From contig DUES01000013.1 in NCBI GenBank assembly GCA_011192055.1, forward strand, positions 1-6,448: a DNA stretch of 6,448 nt. The letters run 5' to 3'. Below are positions 1 through 5,618 of the stretch, one piece after another. Both the position numbers and the translations under genes were made by a program. Each line of letters begins with the position of its first letter. Position 1 is the first letter of the stretch. The notes under the pieces were generated by a model. That model saw only the letters and a program-made list of their open reading frames with translations, was not told the origin of the DNA and ran no database searches. The DNA is from Dehalococcoidia bacterium (lineage in GTDB: Bacteria; Chloroflexota; Dehalococcoidia; Dehalococcoidales; Fen-1064).

Positions 1-25
1 GGCACTAAGAACTCATCATCGTATA

Positions 26-52
26 AGATTGCTTCGCTTCGCTCGCAATGAC
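26..52 (-). repeat. Palindromic repeat copy 1 (27 bases)
   Basis: Ends AGATTGCTTC and TCGCAATGAC enclose the 7-base centre GCTTCGC. Internal arms are ATTGC (28-32) and GCAAT (45-49). Confidence 0.85.
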
Positions 53-65
53 CACATACTATTCC

Positions 66-98
66 GTCATTGCGAGGAGTGTAACGACGAAGCAATCT
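66..98 (+). repeat. Palindromic repeat copy 2 (33 bases)
   Basis: Inverted relative to copy 1. Ends GTCATTGCGA and GAAGCAATCT enclose a 13-base centre. Internal arms are ATTGC (69-73) and GCAAT (92-96). It can form a long hairpin with copy 1 or copy 3, with the extra centre bases bulging out. Confidence 0.85.
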
Positions 99-113
99 AT
101 TTCTTCCCCCCAC

Positions 114-140
114 AGATTGCTTCACTCCGTTCGCAATGAC
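114..140 (-). repeat. Palindromic repeat copy 3 (27 bases)
   Basis: Same orientation and length as copy 1, with identical 10-base ends and a different 7-base centre, ACTCCGT. Internal arms are at 116-120 and 133-137. Confidence 0.85.
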
Positions 141-167
141 TGTATTGTTGTCCCGAAAACACTCATT

Positions 168-201
168 GTCACTGCAAGGAACATTGGTGACGAAGCAGTC
201 T
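168..201 (+). repeat. Degenerate palindromic repeat copy 4 (34 bases)
   Basis: Same orientation as copy 2 but diverged, with ends GTCACTGCAA and GAAGCAGTCT. Its internal arms are ACTGC (171-175) and GCAGT (195-199). Relative to the other copies both arms changed (T to C at 172, A to G at 198), so the two arms remain fully complementary. Confidence 0.75.
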
Positions 202-217
202 CTTTTATCAAACAAAG

Positions 218-246
218 TTGCGGTCATTAGCCGCAGGCTGTAAAAT
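218..246 (+). promoter_or_regulatory. Candidate sigma-70-like promoter for the gene at 315
   Basis: TTGCGG (218-223) and TAAAAT (241-246) are separated by exactly 17 bases. The -10 matches the consensus at 5 of 6 positions, the -35 only at 3 of 6. Transcription would start near 253 and leave a leader of about 60 bases. A short inverted repeat, TGCGG (219-223) with CCGCA (231-235), covers the -35 and part of the spacer and could be an operator or chance. The rest of 202-314 shows no gene or RNA that I recognise. Confidence 0.4.
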
Positions 247-314
247 TTAGGACGAGTGACTATTACCGCAGACTCTATTACACATCTGCTATGCACCAGG
301 GAGGAAAGCTGGAT

Positions 315-968
315 ATGACCGAAGAACTGGGTAAGATAGAAAAACCCGATGTTGAACGCTTCAAGGGAGAAAGAAAGCTCTACGTTGTGCCACTGCTGTT
401 TACCGGGAAAGACTCTCCCCAGGAATACACGGAAAGGTTTGAGCTTTACTGGCAGCAGGTTAGTGAGCAGATAACCAACCAGGAGCAAAAGATAGGGGGA
501 GTCAGGCACATCTATCACGAGTCAATAGGGTTTGGTGGTGAGGACGGACTGAAAATCATGGAGCAACTGAGTCCGCCAAGCTACAAAATCGCAAAAGAAA
601 AGTGCGAGGCCGGTGCCCTCATGGAAGCGGTTGAACTTGCCGAACTGGCCAATGAATGTCTCGACTGGGAACGGTGCCTGATGCTCGGTTTCATCAGTCA
701 CCAGGCAGCAGAAAAGATTTCCGACCTTTACCGCGAGACATCAAAAAAACGCTACGAGTATATTTCACAGCAGATTGACGAAACCCTGGGAGAAGACGAG
801 GTGGCAATACTCTTTATCCGTGAAGGTCACCCGGTACAGTTCCCCCAGGATATCGAGGTATTCAGCGTATCACCGCCCGCCCTGGACAATATTCACCGCT
901 GGCTGCGCGACCGCTCGTCGCAACAGGAAACTATCAAAGAACCGGAGGATGACACAGAATCGGAGTAA
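315..968 (+). CDS. Conserved-looking hypothetical protein, soluble and acidic
   Basis: The product is 217 residues and I do not recognise the family. The ATG at 315 is preferred because GGGAGG (299-304) lies 10 bases upstream; an in-frame ATG at 291 lacks a comparable site and would place that ribosome binding site inside the gene. There is no signal peptide or membrane segment. The N-terminal part has a hydrophobic strand (YVVPLLFTG, about residues 23-31). A helical Cys-containing middle follows (about 97-140), then a strand-like stretch ending in REGHPVQFP (169-177) and a conserved-looking IEVFSVSPPALDNIHRWLRD (180-199). The tail is charged and acidic. Alternating strands and helices in the C-terminal third suggest a small alpha/beta domain. 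It converges on the PAC2 pair with 19 bases between stop codons, so co-transcription is excluded. Function is unknown; the reading frame itself is secure. Confidence 0.85.
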   Translation: MTEELGKIEKPDVERFKGERKLYVVPLLFTGKDSPQEYTERFELYWQQVSEQITNQEQKIGGVRHIYHESIGFGGEDGLKIMEQLSPPSYKIAKEKCEAGALMEAVELAELANECLDWERCLMLGFISHQAAEKISDLYRETSKKRYEYISQQIDETLGEDEVAILFIREGHPVQFPQDIEVFSVSPPALDNIHRWLRDRSSQQETIKEPEDDTESE

Positions 969-987
969 GTTATACTCGACGGAGTTG

Positions 988-1818
988 TTATTCTTCCTCC
1001 ACCCTGAGAATCTCTTCAATCTGCCTGACCAGCTTTTCTCCTTCGTCCTCACTCAGTCTCTGGTTCTGCTCCAGCTTCCGGATATTGCCGTCCACTTCCG
1101 GTGATGCAGATCTCATCCCTGCAATTTTCTCGTTGAGTACCCTGGTCCCGTCATCAAGATCACTCAGGTCCATGCCCAGGTCCAGTCTGTGGTTCAGGAA
1201 CTCGATTACCTTGTGGTATGAAGCAGGGTCTTCGGAGGATACAAGGTAGAAAGGAACGGGTACCCAGAGATTGGCACCGGGTATATTCCTTCGCTTAACG
1301 GCCCAGAGAAGGTAAGAATTGAGCGTAGGTTTTCCCCCCGGAGGAGTCTCATAATTCACTTCCCGGGAAAGTTCGTATGGGCTTAACTCCTTCTTCATCT
1401 CTTGTGTACCAAACGTGGCGAAAAGCTGCCGGGGAGCGGTATGAGGCCCCAGAGATATCATGCTGCCCGCGGAATAGAACTCGCTGATATGGCAGTAGTC
1501 CCGGGCTACGTCCAGTACCAGGTTCAGGAAACGGTACCACTCATGCCCGGGAGGAGTACTCTGAAAGATTACCAGGTCCTTCTCGGGGCAGGCATAAAAC
1601 TGGCTCGTCGGGAAATTTACCAGGTCCCTGTCTATGGAGACTCCCCCCAGTGAGAAGAAGTCAACCGGCTCGATGTGGCAGAACGGCTGACCACCGAGTT
1701 TGTTTATTAAATAATCAGTCACCCGCCAGCCCAGCCTGGCAGCATCCATAGCCCAGCCGGCAATCAATGTCGGGCTGCGGAATTCAGGCCTGGCCGTATA
1801 CTGTACAGCATCAGTCAT
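988..1818 (-). CDS. PAC2-family protein (second of a tandem pair)
   Basis: The 276-residue product belongs to the PAC2 (proteasome assembly chaperone 2) family, whose archaeal and eukaryotic members act as paired chaperones in proteasome assembly. It aligns by eye with its upstream neighbour: IEPVDFF (49-55) against IEPWEFF, FPTSQFYA (69-76) against FPGNKFYFA, and the identical NLVLDVA (99-105). The glycine-rich N-terminal motif of the family is degenerate here (AGWAMDAARLG, 20-30), so this is the more diverged member. The C-terminal 50 residues are charged and probably helical or coiled, ending in VEEE without an HbYX proteasome-docking motif. Its ATG overlaps the preceding stop as ATGA (1818-1815), and AGGA sits only three bases upstream, suggesting translational coupling. 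It is predicted cytosolic and to form a heteromer with its neighbour. Client protein unknown. Confidence 0.85.
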   Translation of the reverse strand: MTDAVQYTARPEFRSPTLIAGWAMDAARLGWRVTDYLINKLGGQPFCHIEPVDFFSLGGVSIDRDLVNFPTSQFYACPEKDLVIFQSTPPGHEWYRFLNLVLDVARDYCHISEFYSAGSMISLGPHTAPRQLFATFGTQEMKKELSPYELSREVNYETPPGGKPTLNSYLLWAVKRRNIPGANLWVPVPFYLVSSEDPASYHKVIEFLNHRLDLGMDLSDLDDGTRVLNEKIAGMRSASPEVDGNIRKLEQNQRLSEDEGEKLVRQIEEILRVEEE

Positions 1819-2717
1819 TGGTCCTGTTCACCACCCCGGAAGAATTCATCAATATGCTCCTTGAGCCATTTCTCTTCTTCATCCGTAATAGTACCCGGTC
1901 GGCTCTGGGCATCCTTTTTTCGCTGCTCAATCTTCTCACGCACTTCGGGCGGGAACTGCAGGAAGACATTGCTGATAACGTCTTCCATTTGGGCCGTCAT
2001 CTTGTCCAGGGCTTTAGTGTTAATGGGAATGCCCAGTGTAAGGCTAAGGACATCCAGAACTGACTGTGATGCCCGGGGATACGGAAACGGAATCCGGGAG
2101 AGATAGTCCGGTATTTCACCCATGAGGCAGACGCCTTCAAACCCGCGTTTCCTGGCAACGCCTGCCAGCAGACCGTTCAGACCCGTGATATTACCGTACT
2201 CGCCCCTGGCTTCTATATCGCTCCTTAATACTGAGCTAATGCTTCCCCTGACCTCATTCAGGACTTTTCTATCGGTAGCGACAGCCCATACTCTCGGTTT
2301 CAATTCATGGTGGGTCAGAGCTACGGCAGCACCTGACGTGTAGATACGGCGACAGCCAAACTTCTCGGCTACGTCCAGGACCAGGTTTGCCATCTTGTAA
2401 GCCCTGCTCCCTTCGGCATACACCCTGCCCTGACTGGACGGTTGCTCTTCACCGATAAAAAGCAGCAGGTCCTTGTCCTCGAGCTGTGCAAAATAAAATT
2501 TATTACCGGGAAACTCCATTCTCTCGAGAACACTTCCCCTGATAACAACTTTACCCGGGTAAAAAAATTCCCAGGGCTCGATGTCACCCAGCTGTACAGC
2601 AGCGGTCTGCTGCCTGACCGCATCTACCGTTATTACACCTATATTACCAATACCGGGCCATCCCACCAGCATATCAGGCTGGCGCAAATCAGGCTCGGCG
2701 AATAGTCTGACACCCAC
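1815..2717 (-). CDS. PAC2-family protein (first of a tandem pair)
   Basis: The 300-residue product is the more canonical PAC2-family member. It shows the glycine motif GWPGIGNIG (19-27), LFIGEEQPSSQG (86-97), NLVLDVA (111-117) and a GNITGLNGLL...VCLMGEIP stretch (175-203) typical of the family core. A charged C-terminal extension (about 255-300) looks helical and ends in GEQDQ, so it lacks the HbYX tail that archaeal PbaA-type chaperones use to dock on proteasomes. The start is GTG, chosen because GGAGG (2723-2727) lies five bases upstream. It has a good promoter of its own (2756-2784). The gene is translationally coupled to the second PAC2 gene, so the two products are expected in similar amounts. 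It is predicted cytosolic. No proteasome subunit is visible in the window; family assignment is firm, role is inference. Confidence 0.88.
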   Translation of the reverse strand: MGVRLFAEPDLRQPDMLVGWPGIGNIGVITVDAVRQQTAAVQLGDIEPWEFFYPGKVVIRGSVLERMEFPGNKFYFAQLEDKDLLLFIGEEQPSSQGRVYAEGSRAYKMANLVLDVAEKFGCRRIYTSGAAVALTHHELKPRVWAVATDRKVLNEVRGSISSVLRSDIEARGEYGNITGLNGLLAGVARKRGFEGVCLMGEIPDYLSRIPFPYPRASQSVLDVLSLTLGIPINTKALDKMTAQMEDVISNVFLQFPPEVREKIEQRKKDAQSRPGTITDEEEKWLKEHIDEFFRGGEQDQ

Positions 2718-2722
2718 GCTTA

Positions 2723-2727
2723 CCTCC
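2723..2727 (-). promoter_or_regulatory. Ribosome binding site deciding a GTG start
   Basis: GGAGG on the minus strand ends five bases before the GTG at 2717 and fixes the start of the first PAC2 gene. Confidence 0.8.
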
Positions 2728-2755
2728 AGCAGATATTATCACCTGCAATACTTTA

Positions 2756-2784
2756 ACTATACCTGTACGGGAGCGACAAGTAAA
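2756..2784 (-). promoter_or_regulatory. Promoter of the PAC2 gene pair
   Basis: On the minus strand, TTTACT (2784-2779) and TATAGT (2761-2756) are separated by exactly 17 bases, matching the sigma-70 consensus at 4 of 6 and 5 of 6 positions. Transcription should begin near 2749, giving a leader of about 30 bases that contains the GGAGG site. It lies in the 89-base gap between hydrolase and PAC2 genes. That gap shows no terminator hairpin, so read-through from the hydrolase is also possible. Confidence 0.6.
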
Positions 2785-2806
2785 AGCACAACTGACAGTA
2801 CCAGTC

Positions 2807-3661
2807 TTATAACACTACTTCACTACGGATATCTTTACCCTGCCCCAAATCATCAAGGAAGTCCAGCACCGCTTTGCGCCAGGCTTCCGGCTTATACCGC
2901 GAGGTAGCATGCCCGACTCCCTTCAGGAAAGCATAGCGCCGGTTAGGCAGCGTATCGCGCAGCCATTCAGCAGCGGGGACAAGGGCATCTTCCTCACCGA
3001 TGACAACCAGTGTCGGCATCGTCAGTTCCCTGACGCGCTCCACGTTCTCCACCACAGTCCGCATGACAAATCTGCTTGCATAAATGGAACCGTTCACGGA
3101 GAAGTGGGACATACGCTCTATGTACTCGTCCTGGAGGACAGGGTCTTCAAGTACCGGCTTCGGGGCAAGACCGGCAGCAATTGACCGGTACCCCTGCTCC
3201 ACGACCCCGTACTGTTGCACCATCTGTTCACGGGCTTCCATCTGCCGGTCCATCTCTTCACTCGGGACCTGCATCTGCGGCGACCGCACACCGGTACCGG
3301 CCGAGTCACACAGGATAAGGTATTTGACCTTCTGCGGATACCTGAGTGCGAAAGCGAGTGACACACCTCCGCCCATCGAGAGGCCGCCGATAATGGCACG
3401 CTCAATCCCAAGGTGCTCCAGCAGCCTGTTGACGTCATCCGCCATTTTTTCCCAGGAATACCGCTCATCCCCCGCTGGCGCCGTGGTCATACCATGTCCC
3501 CGCGCATCCATCAGGATAGTCTGGTACTTCCGTGAGAGCCAGGGCAGGTGCGGATACCACATCTCGCAACTCGATGTCAGTCCGTGGTGCAGAAAGAACG
3601 GTTCTCCGGAACCATAGACCTCGTAATGCTGGTGAATGTCTTCATGCGTCAGTATCGGCAA
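2807..3661 (-). CDS. Alpha/beta-fold hydrolase
   Basis: The 284-residue product is a complete alpha/beta hydrolase of the usual length for this superfamily. The nucleophile elbow is GLSMG (93-97) with Ser95. The probable acid is Asp225 in VIGEEDALVP, and the histidine is His251 in GVGHATS, giving a full catalytic triad. FLHHG (23-27) supplies the oxyanion-hole region. MDARGHGMT (51-59) is the conserved strand-loop after the second core strand. It is predicted cytosolic, with no signal peptide. The start is TTG, supported by AGGAGG seven bases upstream. The cap region (about 130-195) gives no substrate clue, so esterase, lipase-like or carbon-carbon bond hydrolase are all possible. It is the first gene of the minus-strand block. 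Its own promoter has a perfect TTGACA. Linkage to the PAC2 genes is positional only. Confidence 0.9.
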   Translation of the reverse strand: MPILTHEDIHQHYEVYGSGEPFFLHHGLTSSCEMWYPHLPWLSRKYQTILMDARGHGMTTAPAGDERYSWEKMADDVNRLLEHLGIERAIIGGLSMGGGVSLAFALRYPQKVKYLILCDSAGTGVRSPQMQVPSEEMDRQMEAREQMVQQYGVVEQGYRSIAAGLAPKPVLEDPVLQDEYIERMSHFSVNGSIYASRFVMRTVVENVERVRELTMPTLVVIGEEDALVPAAEWLRDTLPNRRYAFLKGVGHATSRYKPEAWRKAVLDFLDDLGQGKDIRSEVVL

Positions 3662-3668
3662 GGTCTCA

Positions 3669-3674
3669 CCTCCT
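3669..3674 (-). promoter_or_regulatory. Strong ribosome binding site deciding a TTG start
   Basis: AGGAGG within AGAGGAGGTGA on the minus strand lies seven bases before the TTG at 3661. It is near-perfectly complementary to a 16S rRNA 3' end and makes this rare start credible. Confidence 0.85.
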
Positions 3675-3689
3675 CTGTAATGATTAAGT

Positions 3690-3719
3690 ATCTTATGACT
3701 GCCGGCTACCGGGTGTCAA
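3690..3719 (-). promoter_or_regulatory. Promoter of the alpha/beta hydrolase
   Basis: On the minus strand a perfect TTGACA (3719-3714) is followed after 18 bases by TAAGAT (3695-3690), which matches the -10 consensus at 4 of 6 positions. Transcription would begin near 3683, leaving only about 20 leader bases, enough for the strong ribosome binding site. The spacer contains a GCCGGC palindrome (3701-3706). Confidence 0.6.
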
Positions 3720-3741
3720 GGAAAGTATGAAGAAAGAGAAG

Positions 3742-3770
3742 TCGGCAGTTTTGACGGGACATGGTAAAAT
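3742..3770 (+). promoter_or_regulatory. Weak candidate promoter for recN
   Basis: TCGGCA (3742-3747) and TAAAAT (3765-3770) are spaced by 17 bases, matching consensus at 4 of 6 and 5 of 6 positions. A TTGACG (3751-3756) and a TATAAG (3779-3784) also occur in the region but are not properly spaced with each other. recN is SOS-controlled in many bacteria, but I see no Gram-positive-type LexA box (GAAC-N4-GTTC) here. Confidence 0.3.
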
Positions 3771-3802
3771 GTGGACACTATAAGGACAGGGTGACGGATT
3801 TC

Positions 3803-3808
3803 GGAGGG
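3803..3808 (+). promoter_or_regulatory. Ribosome binding site deciding the recN TTG start
   Basis: GGAGGG lies four bases before the TTG at 3813. Starting there gives MLLELRVRDVGIID, which matches the usual RecN N-terminus. Confidence 0.75.
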
Positions 3809-3812
3809 AATT

Positions 3813-5549
3813 TTGCTGCTCGAACTGAGGGTACGCGATGTCGGCATTATCGACGAAATAAACTGGCGTCTTGACACCGGGCTTAACGTGATTACGGGAG
3901 AAACCGGTGCCGGAAAGTCGCTCGTTATCGATGCCGTTGAGGCGCTGCTGGGGGCAAAACCGGACGAGGAAACGGTCCGCCATGGTGCTGACGCCGCACA
4001 TATTGAAGGGGTCTTCGCCATCAACGAAGGCGGTAATTCACCCCTGCTGAGAGATTTCCTGGTCGAGCGGGGAATTTCGTCCGACGAAGACACCCTGGTG
4101 ATTAAGTGCGAGTTACGCAGAAAAGGGAGAAGCCTTATCCGCGTAAACGGTCACGCGGTTACGCGCGGTGTCCTGCAGCAAATCGGGCGGCTTTTAATTG
4201 ATGTGCACGGCCAGAGTGAGCATCTCTCCTTACTCGACAAGAGACGGCACCTGGACTTTCTTGACCTGTATGCCCATACCACAGACCTCCGTTCTAATTT
4301 CTCGGAGAAAACTGCAGCATTTCACCAGGCAGAAACAGAACTCGAACGGCTGAGTGAAAACGCGCGGGAAACAGTCCGCCAGGAGGAGTTTTTACGCTTC
4401 CAGGCAGACGAAATAGACCGTGCCGAACTGCGCGAAGGAGAGGATGACGAGCTGGAACAGGAACGAAATATCCTCGCTTCCACCGAAAAACTGAAATCCA
4501 TCTCCTATGAAGCTTACCGGAAGCTGCGCGGAGAAGATTCTCCCGGTCCGTCGGCGATTGACAGCCTGAGTGAAGCTGTCAGCGCCATGAAGGGGCTGGC
4601 GGAGCTTGACCCGGGCATGAAAGAACAGCTTGAGTCGCTGGAAACGAACCTCTTCAGCCTCGAGGACCTGGCCCGTGATATCCGTAATTACGGCGAACGC
4701 CTTGAATATGACCCCACGCGTCTCGAAGAGATAGAGATGAGACTGGAACTCATCCGGAGCCTGAAGCGGAAGTACGGACAGAGTATCGTCGAGATACTTG
4801 CTTTCCGGGAGAAGGCAGCCACCGACCTCGAGGGTATCTCCCACTCGTCGGAGCGGCGGGTTGAGCTTGAGGAAAAACTCACCGGCCTCAAACAGGAACT
4901 GGGTACGCTGGGTTCGGAGCTTTCCCTTGCCCGCACAACGACCACCGGAAAGCTAAAGGTTGAAGTGCAAAAGGAGTTACAGGACCTGGATATGCCCGTG
5001 GTAGAGTTTGATGTCCGGATTGAGCAGCAGCCCGACGAGAACGGGATTCCATTCCCTGATGGTGATAGATACACCTTCGACAATACCGGTGCCGACTCCG
5101 TGGAGCTCTTTGTCTCCACCAATCCCGGTGAGCCGCCCAAACCGCTGGCCAGGATTGCCTCCACCGGAGAGATGTCACGTTTCATGCTGGCACTGAAAGG
5201 GGTGCTCTCAGAAGCCGACGATATCCCGGTGCTGGTGTTCGACGAGATAGATATCGGTATCGGCGGGCGGAGCGGCGAGGTGGTAGGCCGGAAGCTGTCC
5301 CGGCTGGCGCGCAGCCACCAGGTCATCTGTATCACGCACCTTCCCCAGATAGCCGCCTATGCCGATTCCCACCACCACGTCCACAAAGAGGTATCCGGCG
5401 GGCACACGCTGAGCCGGTTAGAGACGCTGGGGAGTGACGCGCGGCTGGCAGAACTGGCGGCGATGCTGTCCGGTCCGGACTACACGCAGACCTCCCTTGA
5501 GAGCGCAAAAGAGCTTGTAGTGAGAGCGGAGACGTGGAAGGGGCAGTAA
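3813..5549 (+). CDS. recN: DNA repair protein RecN
   Basis: RecN is an SMC-like ATPase of the cytoplasm and nucleoid that acts early in recombinational repair of double-strand breaks. The 578-residue product is full length and has the family order of parts. The Walker A is GETGAGKS (29-36). VHGQSEHLSLLD (131-142) contains the Q-loop glutamine. Two helical, coiled-coil-prone arms span about 155-235 and 300-395. The ABC signature region is IASTGEMSRFMLALK (448-462), the Walker B is VLVFDEIDIGIGG (473-485), and the switch histidine is in ICITHLPQ (His509). One oddity is the signature reading S-T-G-E, where most RecN proteins I recall have S-G-G-E. All other catalytic residues are present. The gene stands alone, divergent from the hydrolase and convergent with the exporter gene. 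Confidence 0.97.
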   Translation: MLLELRVRDVGIIDEINWRLDTGLNVITGETGAGKSLVIDAVEALLGAKPDEETVRHGADAAHIEGVFAINEGGNSPLLRDFLVERGISSDEDTLVIKCELRRKGRSLIRVNGHAVTRGVLQQIGRLLIDVHGQSEHLSLLDKRRHLDFLDLYAHTTDLRSNFSEKTAAFHQAETELERLSENARETVRQEEFLRFQADEIDRAELREGEDDELEQERNILASTEKLKSISYEAYRKLRGEDSPGPSAIDSLSEAVSAMKGLAELDPGMKEQLESLETNLFSLEDLARDIRNYGERLEYDPTRLEEIEMRLELIRSLKRKYGQSIVEILAFREKAATDLEGISHSSERRVELEEKLTGLKQELGTLGSELSLARTTTTGKLKVEVQKELQDLDMPVVEFDVRIEQQPDENGIPFPDGDRYTFDNTGADSVELFVSTNPGEPPKPLARIASTGEMSRFMLALKGVLSEADDIPVLVFDEIDIGIGGRSGEVVGRKLSRLARSHQVICITHLPQIAAYADSHHHVHKEVSGGHTLSRLETLGSDARLAELAAMLSGPDYTQTSLESAKELVVRAETWKGQ

Positions 5550-5558
5550 TTTTCCAGT

Positions 5559-5573
5559 TAATCATCTTGATTA
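5559..5573. terminator. Short inverted repeat between convergent genes, possible terminator
   Basis: TAATCA (5559-5564) and TGATTA (5568-5573) form a perfect six-base-pair stem with a three-base loop, ten bases after the recN stop and in the 69-base gap between convergent genes. The stem is AT-rich and no U-tract follows on the plus side, so it is not a classic intrinsic terminator. Position is the main argument. Confidence 0.25.
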
Positions 5574-5618
5574 CGCAGGCAGTCCTGAAAGACTACACTG
5601 TAACATCCCACCACCATA

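Larger units (their letters stand above)
26..201. repeat. Cluster of four alternating palindromic repeats
   Basis: Four copies of one element lie in alternating orientation (-,+,-,+), separated by 13, 15 and 27 bases. Every copy has the same 10-base ends, AGATTGCTTC and TCGCAATGAC (read on the minus-type copies), around a variable centre of 7 bases (first and third copies) or 13-14 bases (second and fourth). Neighbouring copies are inverted, so copy 1 can pair with 2, 2 with 3, or 3 with 4, giving mutually exclusive long hairpins. Each copy also has ATTGC/GCAAT arms of its own. From memory, elements of this type are dispersed between genes in Dehalococcoidia and other environmental bacteria, resembling REP/BIME repeats. 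No transposase is nearby. The copies show no coding potential beyond a chance open frame. Confidence 0.85.

Noticed and set aside
26..201. CRISPR array
   Set aside because: Copies alternate in orientation, differ in length, and the gaps (13, 15, 27 bases) are too short and irregular for spacers. No cas gene is present.
48..230. 60-residue open frame on the plus strand
   Set aside because: It runs through the palindromic repeats, has no ribosome binding site, and its sequence is explained by the repeat units.
963..977. GAGTA-N5-TACTC inverted repeat at the end of the first gene as a terminator
   Set aside because: The five-base-pair stem overlaps the stop codon and no T-tract follows; too weak to call.
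3084..3617. 177-residue open frame opposite the hydrolase gene
   Set aside because: The minus strand encodes a complete catalytic triad hydrolase; this frame is Ser/Arg/Cys-rich shadow sequence.
2807..3661. Hydrolase as part of a PAC2-linked protein quality system
   Set aside because: Only adjacency supports it; the hydrolase has no protease features and the PAC2 pair has its own promoter.
4688..5335. 215-residue open frame antisense to recN
   Set aside because: Serine/arginine-rich low-complexity translation opposite a clear, motif-complete recN; a shadow of its codon usage.
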